Shown here: piece by piece, positions 63,171 through 64,000 of the stretch
Numbering within the stretch: the stretch's first letter is position 1
Layout of the letters: the number at the start of each line of letters is the position of its first letter
From: Sapria himalayana
Lineage: Eukaryota > Streptophyta > Magnoliopsida > Malpighiales > Rafflesiaceae
DNA length: 64,000 nt
Direction of reading: 5' to 3'
Assembly (NCBI GenBank): GCA_029783825.1
Contig: JAREIK010016253.1
Location: forward strand, 25,001-89,000
Notes under the pieces: generated by a model
The model's database searches: none
Told to the model about the DNA's origin: nothing
The model's input: the letters and a program-made list of their open reading frames with translations, nothing else
Program-made: the position numbers and the translations under genes

Positions 63171-63620
63171 TTTTTTAGAATTTAATATATTTTTATGAAT
63201 AAAATATGAAATAAATTTTTAGGCATAAAAATTCATATTATTTGATATAATTTATAATTTAAAAAAATTTTAAAATAACATAAAGTGAGAACATTATAAA
63301 AAAAGATATATTTATTATTTTAATAAGAATGGAATATAAAAAGCTAATATTAAATATTTTACTCAAAGGTTTAACTCTTATAAATTTCAGTAGCGCAAAA
63401 ATAAAACTTGAATTCAAATAAATGTAGGATCATATTGGTAGTGCTCTTCAAAAGTATTTATAGGGCTAAAAATAATTTTAAGTATTTTTAGGACAAAAAA
63501 ATATCATTAGTAATATTTTTAAAAACTCGTTTGAAACCATATAAAACATTTGAAGTATTCTTTTAATAAGCATCTCGAGAAATTTTTTTTATAAATCATC
63601 AAAAGTTTTTGGATATAATA
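63140..63620. repeat. Partial right arm of element E
   Basis: Reverse complement of the left arm around 58540-58960, and co-linear with the right arm of B at 52950-53225. Shared words include AATATCATTAGTAATATTTTTAAA (in part) and TATTCTTTTAATAAGCA. It is cut at about 63620 by the GC-richer repeat. Confidence 0.75.
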
Positions 63621-63624
63621 TAGG

Positions 63625-64000
63625 TGTCAAAAAAGTCAGGTGGCCAGGGCATGGCCCAAAGTCTGACGCAATTCAGTCATGCCTGGCCCGACATGGCACG
63701 CTGCCATGTCATGCTCGGGCCCATGCTGGGTTGACCCTCTGCATGAATCATGTCGTGCAATGCCTACGAATTTTGGCCCATGTGTCATGCCAAGCATGAC
63801 ATGGGTGCCTGGAACTTGGGCATGGCAGGGGGGACGATGTGTTGATGCACAATGGGCAATGCCTCGACATGCCCAATGGGCGATGGTGATGTGGCGACAT
63901 GCCCCTTGAAACCTTAATTTTTTTAAAAAAGACCTGCCTTGAGTCAAATAGACCGGTCGAACCTGACCAACCCGGTCTAAACCATTTGAACTTGGGTAGA
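63625..64000. repeat. GC-richer repeat related to 31441-31890
   Basis: Many CATGCC/GGCATG/CATGTCGTGC words and ACCTTAATTTTTTTAAAAAA, as in the insert at 31441-31890, then a segment with ACCGGTCGAACC and CCCGGTCTAAACC. Open frames on both strands (His/Met/Cys-rich) follow from the palindromic words and are not convincing genes. Class unknown. It runs off the window. Confidence 0.6.

Larger units (their letters stand above)
57547..64000. mobile_element. CACTA-type element E, left part, carrying several host-gene fragments
   Basis: The left end TACTACAAGAAATTATCTG (first base C to T relative to CACTA) is followed by subterminal motifs TTAGCTAGGGAAAAATCCC and an AT-rich arm to about 59030. The arm recurs inverted at 63140-63620, for example ATCAAATAATATGAA on the left against the complementary word on the right. 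Between the arms lie HD-Zip, AP-4 sigma, receptor kinase and UTP6 fragments. The right terminus is not reached: a GC-richer repeat begins at 63625. No transposase sequence is seen, so E would need enzymes from elsewhere. Confidence 0.75.

Noticed and set aside
63636..63947. His/Cys/Met-rich frames at the right edge
   Set aside because: They come from a palindromic GGCATG-rich repeat that is open on both strands.

Overview
This is nuclear DNA of a flowering plant. It is very A+T-rich and almost entirely repetitive. The evidence is CACTA (En/Spm) DNA transposons with plant-type TNPA and TNPD genes, a plant L1-type LINE whose ORF2 ends in an RNase H domain, and broken copies of plant genes: ARF1, an HD-Zip I homeobox gene, a BOI-type RING E3 ligase, AP-4 sigma, a leucine-rich-repeat receptor kinase, UTP6 and STT3. 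I see no intact host gene, rRNA, tRNA or CRISPR array. The species cannot be fixed from the sequence.

Layout. 1-4514: AT-rich DNA with a 3' ARF1 fragment (1425-1740) and a 5'-truncated LINE (2091-3960). 4518-21153: a complete CACTA element (A) with a GAA target duplication, subterminal repeats at both ends, three tandem ~1.1 kb units each with a GC-rich trinucleotide island, decayed tnpA and tnpD genes on the minus strand, and a polypurine tract upstream of tnpD. 21157-28793: AT-rich flank containing a ~550 bp tandem repeat array, into which an ARF1 retrocopy (26263-27169) was inserted with a 14 bp target duplication. 28794-31007: a BOI-like RING pseudogene followed by the right terminal arm of another CACTA-type element (D). 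31008-35334: a CTAT-type tetranucleotide array. 35335-54263: element B, a CACTA-ended structure made of two inverted arms of about 6 kb around a ~0.4 kb spacer. Both arms carry the same piece of an STT3 gene, and the right arm is enlarged by a 6.3 kb LINE with a 20 bp target duplication. 54264-57546: a GATA-type array, the inverted counterpart of the CTAT array. 57547-64000: the left part of a further CACTA-type element (E). Its cargo is an HD-Zip I pseudogene, four AP-4 sigma exons, a receptor-kinase exon and a UTP6 exon. A relatively GC-rich repeat then breaks its right arm.

The window works as a nest of transposons rather than a set of cooperating genes. Element A is the only one with transposase genes, and they are decayed. 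B, D and E share its kind of ends (CACTACAAGAAA plus many TAGCTAGGGAAA / CGCTAAAT motifs) but carry host-gene fragments instead of transposase. From about 29.6 to 59.0 kb the order of parts is mirrored: CACTA arm, tetranucleotide array, arm of B, spacer, arm of B, tetranucleotide array, CACTA arm. This giant nested inverted repeat with a gene fragment in both arms is the most unusual object here. If transcribed through the spacer it could fold into a long hairpin RNA matching the STT3 gene; that last point is inference only.
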